A DNA stretch of 64,000 nucleotides from Clostridia bacterium UC5.1-1D10 (GCA_001304995.1 BBZU01000004.1:110130-174129), one strand, 5' to 3'; numbered from the stretch's first letter, positions 46,568 to 55,845 are shown. Numbers and translations are program-made. Notes: generated by a model from the sequence alone, not told the origin.

Positions 46568-47402
46568 TTATAAGTATTCTCCGAAATACTTTTCAACTTC
46601 ACTTGCGTTATAACCATCTTCACCTCTCCAATATGTTGCATAAGTCCAGTCATGTTTTGGAGCCTCCGAACGATTATAGGATTTTGGTGCTAATATCCCG
46701 ATACAAGCTAATGTTTCAATTATGATATTTCGTTCGTCCTTATTGGATTTTAAAAGTGGAATCGTGGCTAGTTTATGGCTTAAAGCACTTGGATAATCGG
46801 TAGGATTACATGATTTTATAGCTTTTAAAATTTCTCTGAAAATCTCAATATCCTCATTCTGCGGTTGTGGTATCGTTTCCTTGGTAAATTGCTCCAAATC
46901 AAAAAGCGTATAAATCAGCTGTCCATGACGAACACCGCCCCATTTAATCCGTTCAAAATTTAAAAACGTTTAAATCCACATTGATATAATTTTCTTGTCC
47001 TATGATTCCATATCTTAAATTTTGACATACAGCACAGGTATAGCCAATATGTGTAACTGCGTTGTCGGCATCATAAAAACGTTCAGATTCTACAGGAGTA
47101 TATTTATGTATGGTAATTTTTTGAGCAATTGAATAAGACGCAATCGCACTTCGCCAGTCTAAACGTCGAGTGGATAAACTTGACAAAAATGCCTTTGCAA
47201 CCTGATCCGTCGTAATGGTTTTCCCAAGCTGCACTATTTTCTTCACACAATCATCATGAGAAATGGAAAAAGGATCAAACATCAAGCCTTTTTCTTTTGC
47301 GTATATAAAATCCTCCGAAGATGGATACTGCTCTGTATTTTCCTTCCAACCATTCTTTGACCAGTAGGTATTAAATAGTATCTTCTTTGCTCTTTTGTCC
47401 AT
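46568..47402 (-). pseudogene. Hypothetical protein of about 277 residues, frameshifted
   Basis: ATG 47402 begins MDKRAKKILFNTYWSKNGWK. The frame ends at 46953 in LNVFKF-stop; removing one A from a run of three gives LNVFNFERIKWGGVRHGQLIY and continues LEQFTKETIPQPQ to 46568. Visible parts: FIYAKEKGLMFDPFSISHDD, a GYTCAVCQNLRYG cysteine pair, and a C-terminal KHDWTYATYWRGEDGYN. It resembles uncharacterised proteins of Clostridia. An immunity-type candidate. Confidence 0.55.
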
Positions 47403-47457
47403 CTACATCACCACAATAATATTCCTTCTATCAAGCTAATTTTTATAATATCAACTT

Positions 47458-48297
47458 CTATCCCTCAATGTTGGCATCTCTGACACCCTTTTTCAGGGAG
47501 CCATATACTGTTACTGCATGGTCGCTGAACATCTCATCGCAGTCAAAATATGCGGTGAAGCTGCCTCCGGAAGTAACTACTAAGTTGACCATACGAATGC
47601 GCCAAGCAAATTCTTCCTCTGTGATGGGATCTATTTCTGGATTGCGGGCGTTTTCATCATCCTGCGAAAGCCATTCATTTGCAAGTTGAGTCAGATTATT
47701 GGCAGCAAGCTCCCGCATGGCTTTATCCCATATTTCGCAATCAGCCAATAACTTCTTGGCAGCACTGCGTGCACGAGTCCATGAAGGCTTGCTTTCGGCA
47801 TTTACTTCCAGAGATAGGAGTACATCCTTTCCGCACCACTTGATTTCTCCCTCGAAGGCACCATAGTTCTTATCCAGCGTGAGCGCACCCAACACCTTAT
47901 CCTCAATCACCACAGGCTTATGATACTCATCCAGAATAGCCAGAAGCTCCGGACAGTCCTCATAGGGCTTGATCACCTCGGAGATACACCAAGGCCGCGC
48001 CACCAGATCTTTTGCCCACTCTTCTTTCATCCGGCGAATTTTCAGGCGACAGATCTGCTCGTTTCGAAAGCGTCCCCAGCCCTTTTCACCGTTCCGATCC
48101 TCGTCAGTAACCGGCCAATCCAAACGTACCTCTTTAGTGCTGACCTCACCGGTGTCACAGAACATTATCCCCAGTGTCACAACGGTCATTTCCCAAAACT
48201 TGCCTTTCCAGTTATATCCGCCTCCTATGCAGCGATTGATCAGAGCAACCACTTCCTGCTCCTCGGACTCATACATTTCATAAAATTCTTCAAACAT
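47458..48297 (-). CDS. DUF2262 domain protein (intact copy)
   Basis: 279 residues. The DUF2262 block is VIEDKVLGALTLDKNYGAFEGEIKWCGKDVLLSLEV, followed by SWTRARSAAKKLLADCEIWDK and LTQLANEWLSQDDENARNPEIDPITEEEFAWRI. The N-terminal part (WEMTVVTLGIMFCDTGEV) is strand-rich. A second, interrupted paralogue occupies 54989-55831, and side-by-side comparison shows the same layout. The family is associated with immunity loci. Function unknown. Confidence 0.85.
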   Translation of the reverse strand: MFEEFYEMYESEEQEVVALINRCIGGGYNWKGKFWEMTVVTLGIMFCDTGEVSTKEVRLDWPVTDEDRNGEKGWGRFRNEQICRLKIRRMKEEWAKDLVARPWCISEVIKPYEDCPELLAILDEYHKPVVIEDKVLGALTLDKNYGAFEGEIKWCGKDVLLSLEVNAESKPSWTRARSAAKKLLADCEIWDKAMRELAANNLTQLANEWLSQDDENARNPEIDPITEEEFAWRIRMVNLVVTSGGSFTAYFDCDEMFSDHAVTVYGSLKKGVRDANIEG

Positions 48298-48311
48298 AGA
48301 TGAATCCTCCT

Positions 48312-48907
48312 TTAAAGTTCAGCTAAAACTTTTGCAATCTTTGGAGCATATTCTACTAATTGACATTGCTCCAGCTTATCTTTGTGCGCAAGTACCGCCT
48401 GCCAAGAATAGTAATAAAAGCTGTAAAAGAGGTCATCAGGGAACACCTCATCCTCCTCATACCGCATCTCATCTTCTTCCTCGTCGTACTCCTCTGACCA
48501 CAAGTATTCTTCCTTCAACATATCAAAAAGAATGGCAATGGATCAGCATGTTCCATCTCATCCCCATCGTGATAGCACTGGAGAATACAGTTGAAAAAGT
48601 CTAAAAGCTCGCCTGCAAGGAAATTGGCAATGGGGTTCTGTTCGCTTTTATTCAAAGCTTCTATTAAAACACGGCTCATAAATATCATTCCAAAAGGTGT
48701 TCCGTGCCATAAAGTGCTTTGATGCTCCATATTCGTGGTAAGCTCATAAAGAGCTTTTTTAACTGCTTTTAAATCATCCATCTTGAAAAGGGTTTCAAAA
48801 TATACAGGAAAATCTGTTCCTCTGCCATAGGCGGTGGTAAGCCGGTGCCACGGAACATCACGGACATCTAAACCGGTAATATATGCTTTGTTTTCTTCTT
48901 TCATCAT
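48312..48907 (-). pseudogene. Hypothetical protein of about 198 residues, frameshifted
   Basis: Starts MMKEENKAYITGLDVRDVPW at 48907. In this first frame the helices FETLFKMDDLKAVKKALYEL and NFLAGELLDFFNCILQCYHD are visible. The frame breaks near 48530: after HADP it should run IAILFDMLKEEYLWSEEYDE, ending LAEL at 48312. One base is missing. The C-terminus is very acidic (EEYDEEEDEMRYEEDE). Family unknown. Confidence 0.5.
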
Positions 48908-48917
48908 GCCTTTCTCC

Positions 48918-49538
48918 TTATCCCTTTATTACACTCTGGTATTCCTTCTCCAGTGCGACGTACCACCGTTTCAGCATGGTTTCCAAACTGGTTTTTCCTT
49001 TCCGATCCAAAAAGACAAGGAACTTGTCCAGTAACTCAGGGAACAAATGCTTACCGGTATCGGTCAGATCCCGATTGATATAGACCATACGCAGGATACG
49101 GTCTTGTCGATCCAGAGGGTTCTCTTTCAGCAGTTTCTTTTCAAAGCAAAAGCGCAAGAACACTACATTTTCATCGTAAAAGTCCTCCACCACAGCCGCA
49201 CCAATGCTGGTATAGGTGATGTCATAAACTAGGCGGTTCCAGTCAAATTTCTCCGTATAGAGCAGTTTCAGTGCCTTCTCCCAGTGTTCCTCCGGAATCA
49301 CCAGCATTCTGTGTTGTGCAGTGCTGGAATAGCCTCGATATACGGGTTCAGGGTATCCCAACAATTCGCTCACACCATCGGCGTAAACGAAGCACAGTTC
49401 CTCATCGAACAGACCGCCGATAAAATTGCCGTTGCAGTATAGCAAATAATTCTTGGACTTCGCCGGAGAATAGGAAAGGTTGTATTCCTGCGAATCCAGG
49501 TTTTTATGTACCTTGTTCAGAAAGTCTATCGATGTCAT
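48918..49538 (-). CDS. Protein with TfoX-N-like domain, 206 residues
   Basis: The N-terminal half resembles the TfoX N-terminal fold: NYLLYCNGNFIGGLFDEEL, HRMLVIPEEHWEKALKLLY. The C-terminal half (VYINRDLTDTGKHLFPELLDKFL) is helical. True TfoX proteins regulate competence; this stand-alone form, among immunity genes and without the C-terminal domain, is unlikely to do so. Confidence in the fold is moderate. Confidence 0.5.
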   Translation of the reverse strand: MTSIDFLNKVHKNLDSQEYNLSYSPAKSKNYLLYCNGNFIGGLFDEELCFVYADGVSELLGYPEPVYRGYSSTAQHRMLVIPEEHWEKALKLLYTEKFDWNRLVYDITYTSIGAAVVEDFYDENVVFLRFCFEKKLLKENPLDRQDRILRMVYINRDLTDTGKHLFPELLDKFLVFLDRKGKTSLETMLKRWYVALEKEYQSVIKG

Positions 49539-49549
49539 ATCAATTCTCC

Positions 49550-50629
49550 TTATTCTTCAAACTCACCCTCGATCATTCCATTCAAATACCTACCAGGATT
49601 GGTGATGAAGTCATCCCATTTTGCTAGAGGATGAAATTCTTCATGTTCTACATCTAAATACCAAATCTTCTTGTCCTTTGGACTCCACAGCAGCAAATAA
49701 TCACTGTAATTATCCATTTTTACCATCAAAGAAAGGAGTTTTTTCCGTTTCCATTTCATTTCCTGCAAATCCATGTATTGATATAGTTCCGCCCATTTGA
49801 CTAGTTCCTGTTCTGGAAATTCCAAGCGAAACGGACCTGTCTTGAAGTATTCCACCATCTTTGCTGGCAGCTTATAGGGAGATAATTGTCGTACTTTTTC
49901 CTGTTCATTGTGCCAGTCTTTGGGTTCCAATGATTTTAAATAGTCTGCCATTCCCTGATTATTGTTTTGTATTGCCAATGTATAGGGACGATCTCCATAT
50001 TTGTCTATTATTGTGATATCCGCTCCCTGCTCCACAAGATAGCACACCATGGGAAAATCGTCGTTTCTGGCAGCTTCTGTTACCGCTGTGGAAGCATAAG
50101 GAAATACCATATCTGGCTTGTGGTAATTGATGTTCGCTCCTTTTTTCAAAAGCAGCTCTGCCAGTTTTCGATCACCATCTGACACAGCAGCACGGAATGC
50201 CTCGCCGCCAAACTTGTTCACTGTGATCCCAGCCTGCTCCAGCACCTGGATATTCTCCGGACGCTTGCCCCAGCGCACTTCCTGAAAGGCTCGCTCTTTC
50301 TGCTTAGGGCTGAGTTGTGCAGCTTGTCCAGCAAAGAGCGCCACCACCTCCGGTCCACAACAGCGGGAAGCGGTGAGCAGTAAGGGCTGTTCCTCTGACA
50401 GACCGGGATCAGCTCCATGCTCCAGCAGGAAGTGAATCATAGGAACATCATTCCGAAAAACCGCAATCTCCAGCGGTGTGAGTTTAATATACTCGCTGAG
50501 CTGAATGGGAACATTCAGATCCAACCCATCTCGAAGCATTGCTTCAAGCTTGGGAGTGTCATGGTCACAGATGGCAGCAGCCGTTTCCGGGAGGGTCTCC
50601 CAGCGACCAATATATGCAATTTGGTACAT
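49550..50629 (-). CDS. Ankyrin-repeat protein with SUKH-like C-terminus
   Basis: 359 residues. Ankyrin units: LTPLEIAVFRNDVPMIHFLLEHGADP, AVSDGDRKLAELLLKKGANINY, AVTEAARNDDFPMVCYLVEQGADITIIDKYG, and a partial fourth. The C-terminal third (LELVKWAELYQYMDLQEM ... YSDYLLLWSPKDKKIWYLDVEHEEF) is like the last part of SMI1/KNR4 domains. Ankyrin-plus-SUKH combinations are known in polymorphic-toxin immunity. No signal peptide. Confidence 0.8.
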   Translation of the reverse strand: MYQIAYIGRWETLPETAAAICDHDTPKLEAMLRDGLDLNVPIQLSEYIKLTPLEIAVFRNDVPMIHFLLEHGADPGLSEEQPLLLTASRCCGPEVVALFAGQAAQLSPKQKERAFQEVRWGKRPENIQVLEQAGITVNKFGGEAFRAAVSDGDRKLAELLLKKGANINYHKPDMVFPYASTAVTEAARNDDFPMVCYLVEQGADITIIDKYGDRPYTLAIQNNNQGMADYLKSLEPKDWHNEQEKVRQLSPYKLPAKMVEYFKTGPFRLEFPEQELVKWAELYQYMDLQEMKWKRKKLLSLMVKMDNYSDYLLLWSPKDKKIWYLDVEHEEFHPLAKWDDFITNPGRYLNGMIEGEFEE

Positions 50630-50719
50630 AAGACACCTACTTTCGTTGTTGTTTCACTTTATATAGTATCGTCCGACTAAGTACTCGACCTCTTCCAACA
50701 GCATTTGCCCCTTCATAGA

Positions 50720-50977
50720 TTAAGAACTCCGCATTGTTTTCAGCGAGCTATAGTCCATAGTATCTGGGTAGAGAGGCTGGGCATTTCCAAAAGCCGGTTC
50801 ATCAAATGCACACTCGGTTCTGTCCAAAAAACAGATTCTCAGATATTCAGAGGTTCCCATGGCTACAAAATGTGGACAATACTTTCCACTCATCAGACTG
50901 GGTGGTCCTTTTCGTTTACCATTCCAGAAGATGACCTCCACATGGAGTACCGCCCGATTTTCATCCGTTCCGATCAT
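50720..50977 (-). CDS. Small protein resembling EF-Tu C-terminal barrel
   Basis: 85 residues: VLHVEVIFWNGKRKGPPSLMSGKYCPHFVAMGTSEYLRICFLD, then ECAFDEPAFGNAQPLYP. The spacing of AEVxFxxxxxGGRxxPxxxGYxPHF-like residues resembles EF-Tu domain III as used in small stand-alone EF-Tu-like proteins. It would be a beta-barrel. A toxin decoy role is conceivable because several contact-dependent toxins bind EF-Tu. This is speculative. Confidence 0.45.
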   Translation of the reverse strand: MIGTDENRAVLHVEVIFWNGKRKGPPSLMSGKYCPHFVAMGTSEYLRICFLDRTECAFDEPAFGNAQPLYPDTMDYSSLKTMRSS

Positions 50978-51015
50978 ACTGTATCACTCCTTCGGACCAG
51001 TCTCTCTATTCCTGT

Positions 51016-52152
51016 TCAATTTCCGAACCGCTCAGCAGCGTCTTTGTAAACAGTAATACTTTCTTCCACTCTCACTTTTTCACTGCGAATACGGAAGTAG
51101 TCTCGCAGAATGCGCTTCAGTTTCGGATTTTCCACCTTGCGGGGCAGCAGGCTGATGAACATTTCGTCGTAGCTTCCATATAGCACACCGCCCCGGTTGT
51201 AAGTCTGCCATGTCACCGTAGGTTTGCGTCCTTCCGGGTCTTTAGCCAGATCAAAGAGCCACCGCTCATCAAGATCCACATACCGTTCAAACATGAACCT
51301 TGTGTCATAGGTTCCATAGCTATAATCACCCCAGAAAATCAGAGCAATCATTCCATCCGGACCCAGGCGTTCAAAGGTCCAGTCTTCCGGATAACAGCGG
51401 TAATGGAGCATTCCCAGTGCATGGAACAAATAGCCTTTTTGCGGCGTATCCAGAAGAGGCGAATAGGTCTCATACACCTGCTCCTTGGGCTGGGTGATGA
51501 TCGCTTTCATAAAGACCGGGATCAGCCAGCTGCCGCCGTAGCGTTCATTCAGCTCATCAGCCAATGCTTGCAGTCGCTCGTCTGGGTTGCGGATCAGGGA
51601 GGCGGTCAGTACCACAGCGGGAATTTTCTCTTTTTCCTTGGGTGTGGCATCCCAAATGCGAAGCCCGTCCGTAATCCACCAGGAGGTACAATCATCACGA
51701 GAATAAACAGGTGTGCGTTTCAGCTGGGCGATCCGTTGGGTGTTTTCCGCCAGAAAGCGGTAGACCTCCAGCATTTTTGGCGAGGCTTTCCCCAACATCA
51801 AATGGAAACAGAAGTTCAGTTGTTCTATATCCAGTGGCTTTGCATCCCCCTCGTCCAGCAGCTGGGAGAGAGTCTTCAGAATAACCGGGGCGATCTGCTC
51901 CGATACACAGTCAGAGCAGGCATCTGACATGATATTGCTACCCATCCATTTACCCTTGACCAGTTTGGTCCACAGTGGAGCAGCAGGAGCATACTCTAGC
52001 TGCGCCAAAGCCTTCTGAGCTGCTGTTTTGCATTTGCCCTTTTCTGTATTCATAAGCTGGAAAAGCAGTTCGCCGTTTGCTTCATCCTTGCCCAGCTCCA
52101 AAATGGCTTGTTCTCGCTTTACGCCCTTAGGGGGTAGTTGTTCCAAAGTCAT
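51016..52152 (-). CDS. HEAT-like helical repeat protein, 378 residues
   Basis: Entirely helical, with about eight HEAT-type pairs: REQAILELGKDEANGELLFQLMN, AAQKALAQLEYAPAAPLWTKL, IAPVILKTLSQLLDEGD, FLAENTQRIAQL, and so on. The C-terminus carries a WGDYSYGTYDTRFMFERYVDLDERWLFDLA block and YGSYDEMFISLLPRKVENPKL. Stand-alone HEAT proteins of this size occur in immunity arrays and are thought to be binding scaffolds. Family name not recognised. Confidence 0.65.
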   Translation of the reverse strand: MTLEQLPPKGVKREQAILELGKDEANGELLFQLMNTEKGKCKTAAQKALAQLEYAPAAPLWTKLVKGKWMGSNIMSDACSDCVSEQIAPVILKTLSQLLDEGDAKPLDIEQLNFCFHLMLGKASPKMLEVYRFLAENTQRIAQLKRTPVYSRDDCTSWWITDGLRIWDATPKEKEKIPAVVLTASLIRNPDERLQALADELNERYGGSWLIPVFMKAIITQPKEQVYETYSPLLDTPQKGYLFHALGMLHYRCYPEDWTFERLGPDGMIALIFWGDYSYGTYDTRFMFERYVDLDERWLFDLAKDPEGRKPTVTWQTYNRGGVLYGSYDEMFISLLPRKVENPKLKRILRDYFRIRSEKVRVEESITVYKDAAERFGN

Positions 52153-52165
52153 TCTTCATTTCCTC

Positions 52166-52753
52166 CTATCCTACAATTGTGGTTTCCTCCACAGTCAAAT
52201 TTTCAAAATCCATAGCAATTAGCTTTTTAGCAGCTTCCGAGGTACACATGAACCAAGTACTTATCCCCCAAGAGTCCCTCCTTGTTACAGTAAAGAAATC
52301 CGTTTCAGGTGGCATAGGATTTCTTGCATCAATATAATAATCAGAATAGAGATATACCAAATCTACTTCACAATCTGGCAGCCACTTGGCACGGCGTACA
52401 CGCGGCTTTCCATTTTTCAGTGTCTTTTCTCTGGGATTCTCAAACCATTCCAGCTCTTTGATTTTCAGACCAGTGAAAATATTCATGAGTTTCTGGGCAA
52501 TCTGACGGTGAGTAAATACACCACAATTCCAAGACCCCATCAGCCATGTCATGATGAAATCACCCACTTTACTACCTGGAGCAGGTGGTCCATAGACGCT
52601 TTCATCCGCCCACATAACCTCCATTTTTTCACACTGATCTGGTCTGGGACAAGTTTTCTTATTGCCATAGCGGTACATAATATTCACATAGCCAAAGTCC
52701 TTGCCCGCTCTGTCATGTCCGTTGGCTTCTACTTTAAAAGCAGTGATTGACAT
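52166..52753 (-). CDS. Hypothetical protein, 195 residues
   Basis: The start at 52753 (MSITAFKVEANGHDRAGK) follows GGAGGTGGAAATACA. Features: YVNIMYRYGNKKTCPRPDQCE, GDFIMTWLMGSWNCGVFT, LEWFENPREKTLKNGKPRVRR, and LVYLYSDYYIDA. No family was recognised. It overlaps the end of the next upstream gene by 25 nt, indicating coupled translation. Confidence 0.6.
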   Translation of the reverse strand: MSITAFKVEANGHDRAGKDFGYVNIMYRYGNKKTCPRPDQCEKMEVMWADESVYGPPAPGSKVGDFIMTWLMGSWNCGVFTHRQIAQKLMNIFTGLKIKELEWFENPREKTLKNGKPRVRRAKWLPDCEVDLVYLYSDYYIDARNPMPPETDFFTVTRRDSWGISTWFMCTSEAAKKLIAMDFENLTVEETTIVG

Positions 52754-53139
52754 TGTATTTCCACCTCCTGTGCCAGTACAAATCCACATAATCCAAGTGA
52801 GGCGTCAATAACGAACACACGAATCTTCTCCTGATTCATTCGTTCTTTTAGTTCTTGGATGCTGCAACAAGCAGGAAAGCCATAAGAGATGGTATGATCC
52901 AATAATTCTTTATACAATTCAAAGAATCCGTCCACACTGATTTCATCCATTCCAAAGAGAATATTGTCCTGAATCATATTCTCAAACCAGTGTGCAAACA
53001 GACCCGAAAAGTAAATAGATACCTTCTCCCCATGCTCGTTCTGAGTATCTATATGCAGGGTGTTGGATGCAAAGTCTGCACAGTAACGCAGAATTCTGTT
53101 GTCATGCAGACAATCAAAAGAACAAATTAACGTATTCAC
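52729..53139 (-). CDS. Hypothetical protein, 136 residues
   Basis: Reads MNTLICSFDCLHDNRILRYC, then SIYFSGLFAHWFENMIQDNI, FFELYKELLDHTISYGFPAC, and a C-terminal strand FVIDASLGLCGFVLA. Mixed alpha/beta. It overlaps both neighbours by a few bases (ATGA-type with 53136-53348). Unrecognised immunity-type gene. Confidence 0.6.
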   Translation of the reverse strand: MNTLICSFDCLHDNRILRYCADFASNTLHIDTQNEHGEKVSIYFSGLFAHWFENMIQDNILFGMDEISVDGFFELYKELLDHTISYGFPACCSIQELKERMNQEKIRVFVIDASLGLCGFVLAQEVEIQCQSLLLK

Positions 53140-53348
53140 AGGGATTCCTCCTCGTCTATCAGTTGTTCCTGCACTTCTTTCGGCAGTTCATTCCACAAAA
53201 TATCGTATGTAAACTCCCGAATCTCTGGATAACACGCTCGTGCTGTCTGTTCTGCAATCTCTCTGTCCAAGTAGTGCATCTCTTGGTGGAAAAACCAGTT
53301 TAGCTTTTCCATAAGTCGGTAAAGGCGGATTTTTTCTTCTTCGGTCAT
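53136..53348 (-). CDS. Small helical protein, 70 residues
   Basis: A single amphipathic helical domain: MTEEEKIRLYRLMEKLNWFFH, ARACYPEIREFTYDILWNEL. Overlaps the next gene by 4 nt. Unknown function. It could act as a pair with the 53139 product. Confidence 0.55.
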   Translation of the reverse strand: MTEEEKIRLYRLMEKLNWFFHQEMHYLDREIAEQTARACYPEIREFTYDILWNELPKEVQEQLIDEEESL

Positions 53349-53388
53349 AGAGTACCTCCCTGGATTGTCTGGTAATACAATGGCAGAC

Positions 53389-53931
53389 TCATGCTAATTC
53401 ATTATCCAAAATCTGAACTTGTTTTCCTTCCTCATTCACATAGTAAAGCGCAATGTAGTCAATACCGTCTCTCTTAACTTGCTCCCATGGCATACGCTCA
53501 CCATTTATCAACGCAACCATACCATCTTCATTTACCTGAAAATCTTCTTTTTCATCTTCATAGTCGATACTATAACCTAATTCCAGTATCAGCTTTGAAG
53601 CAGGAATTTCATACCGCTTTAGGGTGCGGCGTTCCAATTCATCCAAATCATGTTCATCGCAGAACATATTATCATAACCATGCCGCCCACCATCAAAAAC
53701 AACGAACTCCTCTCCGCTCTCCGGGTCACGTGCTGCCACAAGCTCTGGTGCAAAGTAACTGGGTACAATATATAACTGTGGTTCTCCATTTATGGTCAAC
53801 AAGTCACCGTAATACCACACTTCCAACCATTCGTTACCACTAGTAGAACACAGTGTCACAGTGATCAGACGCTTTTTCTCCCACTCTTTTACATGATTGG
53901 TAAGCCAAGTAGGATATTTTTCGGTCATCAT
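53389..53931 (-). CDS. Hypothetical protein, 180 residues
   Basis: The start is taken at one of the two ATGs at 53931/53928 (MMTEKYPTWLTNHVKEWEKK), which follow TAAGGAGGATGA. Features: strand pair WLEVWYYGDLLTINGEPQLYIVPSYFAPELVAA, ESGEEFVVFDGGRHGYDNMFCDEHD, and a C-terminal WEQVKRDGIDYIALYYVNEEG. The 'GRHGYDNMF' block is a recurring feature of unnamed immunity-type proteins. Coupled to the Imm17 gene. Confidence 0.6.
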   Translation of the reverse strand: MMTEKYPTWLTNHVKEWEKKRLITVTLCSTSGNEWLEVWYYGDLLTINGEPQLYIVPSYFAPELVAARDPESGEEFVVFDGGRHGYDNMFCDEHDLDELERRTLKRYEIPASKLILELGYSIDYEDEKEDFQVNEDGMVALINGERMPWEQVKRDGIDYIALYYVNEEGKQVQILDNELA

Positions 53932-53941
53932 TTCATCCTCC

Positions 53942-54166
53942 TTACAGTAACCAAGACATAATACTAACAACAATCAATACAATCCCCAGCAGGAAGAAAA
54001 TAACTCTCCTTGAGCCGCGACCATAACGATGGGAATCTGGTTTACCGGTAGGATCACAAAGCCAATTCCAATTCATAATTGCCCCAATCAGCAGGACAAT
54101 ACCTATAATCAGTGTGACAGCATTATGATTTTCCTGCAAAAAAGCCGTAATCTGTTCGCTGTTCAT
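53942..54166 (-). CDS. Imm17 family membrane immunity protein
   Basis: 74 residues with two hydrophobic segments (LIIGIVLLIGAIMNWNWL at about 19-36 and RVIFFLLGIVLIVVSIMSW at about 54-72), separated by the hallmark NWNWLCDPTGKP with a GRGSRR turn. Imm17 proteins are small two-TM immunity proteins. It is the only membrane protein within the array. It overlaps the TPR gene (ATGA-type). Confidence 0.8.
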   Translation of the reverse strand: MNSEQITAFLQENHNAVTLIIGIVLLIGAIMNWNWLCDPTGKPDSHRYGRGSRRVIFFLLGIVLIVVSIMSWLL

Positions 54167-54672
54167 TTACATATAACCCCCTTTTCATCATCGGGAGCTT
54201 CCCGCCGGATAAATTCCTCCCGTTCTTTCAAATCTATTTCCAAAGCTTTTTCCTCCTCCAAATATCCTTCGCAGTCCCGAACCAGCTTTTGGGCATCCGG
54301 ATCCTTTGGAGCGAGGGTCAGCCATCGTTTTGCATATTTATAGGCGGTGGAGGCGGAGCAGTATGCCATCAGGCAGGAATAACCCATCCGAGCGTTCCAG
54401 TAGGGATCGTTTTCGCCCCGAAAGCGAACGGACTCCAACAGTTCAATGGCGTGCTGGATAAGATTTCCGTCCACTTCACCATCTGTTCCATGATCTCTAT
54501 GATCCCCCAGCACTGCCAGATTACTGTAAGCTCGGCTTAGCTTGACGGTCAGCAAATAGCCTCTCTCCTGCTCCGGTATGGCTTCGATGACCCGGATGCA
54601 TCGGGAATACTCGTCCTTGCTATTCCATTGTTCGATCTGTTCCAAAAGTTTTGTTTTTTCAGTCGGCTCCAT
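54163..54672 (-). CDS. TPR-module protein, 169 residues
   Basis: Helical: LLEQIEQWNSKDEYSRCIRVIEAIPEQERGYLLTVKLSRAYSNLAVLGDH, then HAIELLESVRFRGENDPYWNARMGYSCL and AYKYAKRWLTLAPKDPDAQKLVRDC. It is the free-standing paralogue of the TPR block inside the giant protein (LEQWNDDDEFTRCVQ ... ALARALENYAILGDHQEG), where the same block leads into DUF4261. Here no DUF4261 follows, so it appears to be a split or trimmed module. Confidence 0.75.
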   Translation of the reverse strand: MEPTEKTKLLEQIEQWNSKDEYSRCIRVIEAIPEQERGYLLTVKLSRAYSNLAVLGDHRDHGTDGEVDGNLIQHAIELLESVRFRGENDPYWNARMGYSCLMAYCSASTAYKYAKRWLTLAPKDPDAQKLVRDCEGYLEEEKALEIDLKEREEFIRREAPDDEKGVICK

Positions 54673-54689
54673 CTCGTCACCTCCAATTC

Positions 54690-54971
54690 TCAGCCTTTAC
54701 CTTTTTTGAAGTGACCACTTCCTCGATAAGTATTGACCACACAGGTGAAGGGCTGTCCGCAGTGTTTGCATCGTATCATATGAACCATGATCTCGTCCGC
54801 CCAGCCATCTTCTGTCTTTATTCTTTCTAATGGACAGGTGGATTCCTCCGCAATGAATGCAAACTCATTTTTCTCCACCAGTTGCTGAATATAAGCAATA
54901 CAAGCCAGATAGTCATTTGGAGCGTCAAATTTTCTCCATGTTTGAATGTTTCGACAATGTTCGCACATCAT
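54690..54971 (-). CDS. Small zinc-ribbon protein, 93 residues
   Basis: ATG 54971 follows GGGGGGATGTG. Two cysteine pairs (MMCEHCRNIQTWRKF and IRCKHCGQPFTCVVNTY) suggest a single zinc ribbon spanning the chain. N-terminal CEHC pair next to the start is typical of small stand-alone ribbons. Function unknown; the pattern recurs in the other ribbons of this array at 37481 and 40809. Confidence 0.6.
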   Translation of the reverse strand: MMCEHCRNIQTWRKFDAPNDYLACIAYIQQLVEKNEFAFIAEESTCPLERIKTEDGWADEIMVHMIRCKHCGQPFTCVVNTYRGSGHFKKGKG

Positions 54972-54988
54972 GAGCACATCCCCCCTTG

Positions 54989-55831
54989 TTATCCTTGTAT
55001 ATCAGCAGATATGGGACCTTTTTTCAGTGTGGCTTCTACAATAACCACATGACCCCAGAACATATCGTCATCCTCGTACCAAGCGGTAAAGCGACCACCT
55101 GGAGAAACAGAAAATTCTGTTAAAATCAAGCGCTTTCCAAACTCATCCTCCGTAATAGGTTCTTTTTCAAGATTTCGGTCTGTTTGATCGTTATCCGCCA
55201 GCCAGTCATTGGCGAGGCTTGTAAGCTTTTGGGCTGCAAAATCTCGCAATGATTTATCCCAAGTTTCCTGATCCTCTATCAACTTCTTCATCACATTTCA
55301 AACTCGTGTCCAAGATGCTTTCTTTTCCATATCAACATCCAGAGAAATGTGGACTTCTTTTCCCATCCAGCGACAGGTTCCAGCGAAAAAACTCATCTCC
55401 CTATCCAAGGTCAGCGTTCCCAACAGCTCATCTTCCATCACAATAGGTTTGATGTACTCCGCCCAGATTTCTTCCAAAGCCGGACAAGAAACATTCTCCT
55501 CTACGATTTCGGTGACATACCACTGTGTTTCACTAAGTGCTGTGCCTTTCCATCCTCGAACCTTGATCCGATAAATCATCCCTTTTGCAAATCGTTTGGA
55601 ATATTCTCCTGCTTCTCTCTCTTTCTCTGTAAATGGCCAGTTCAGACAGCAACGGTCAGGAATCACTTGACCAGTCTGCACGTCAGCCATAGCTAGAGCA
55701 TAGGTATGAGCCGTCCAGAAATTATCCATAAATGTTTTATCTGCACTGGTACCACTTTGAATCAGTACCAGCTTTTCCTCATCTTCCGTATGATAGAGGG
55801 CAATAAAGTCCTTCACTGTTCTTTTTTTCAT
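54989..55831 (-). pseudogene. DUF2262 domain protein (second copy), in-frame stop
   Basis: 280 codons in one frame from ATG 55831 to 54989, interrupted by TGA at 55298-55300. At that point the intact paralogue (47458-48297) has Arg in SWTRARSAAKKLL and this copy has SWTRV-stop-NVMKKLIEDQ, so CGA to TGA is the likely change. The N-terminal part (TVKDFIALYHTEDEEKLVLI) differs from the paralogue; the DUF2262 core (VMEDELLGTLTLDREMSFFAGTCRW) is well kept. Confidence 0.75.
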
Positions 55832-55845
55832 ATGGTAACCCCCCC

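Noticed and set aside
48918..49538. Competence regulator TfoX
   Set aside because: Only the N-terminal fold is similar, the C-terminal TfoX domain is absent, and the gene is embedded in the immunity array.
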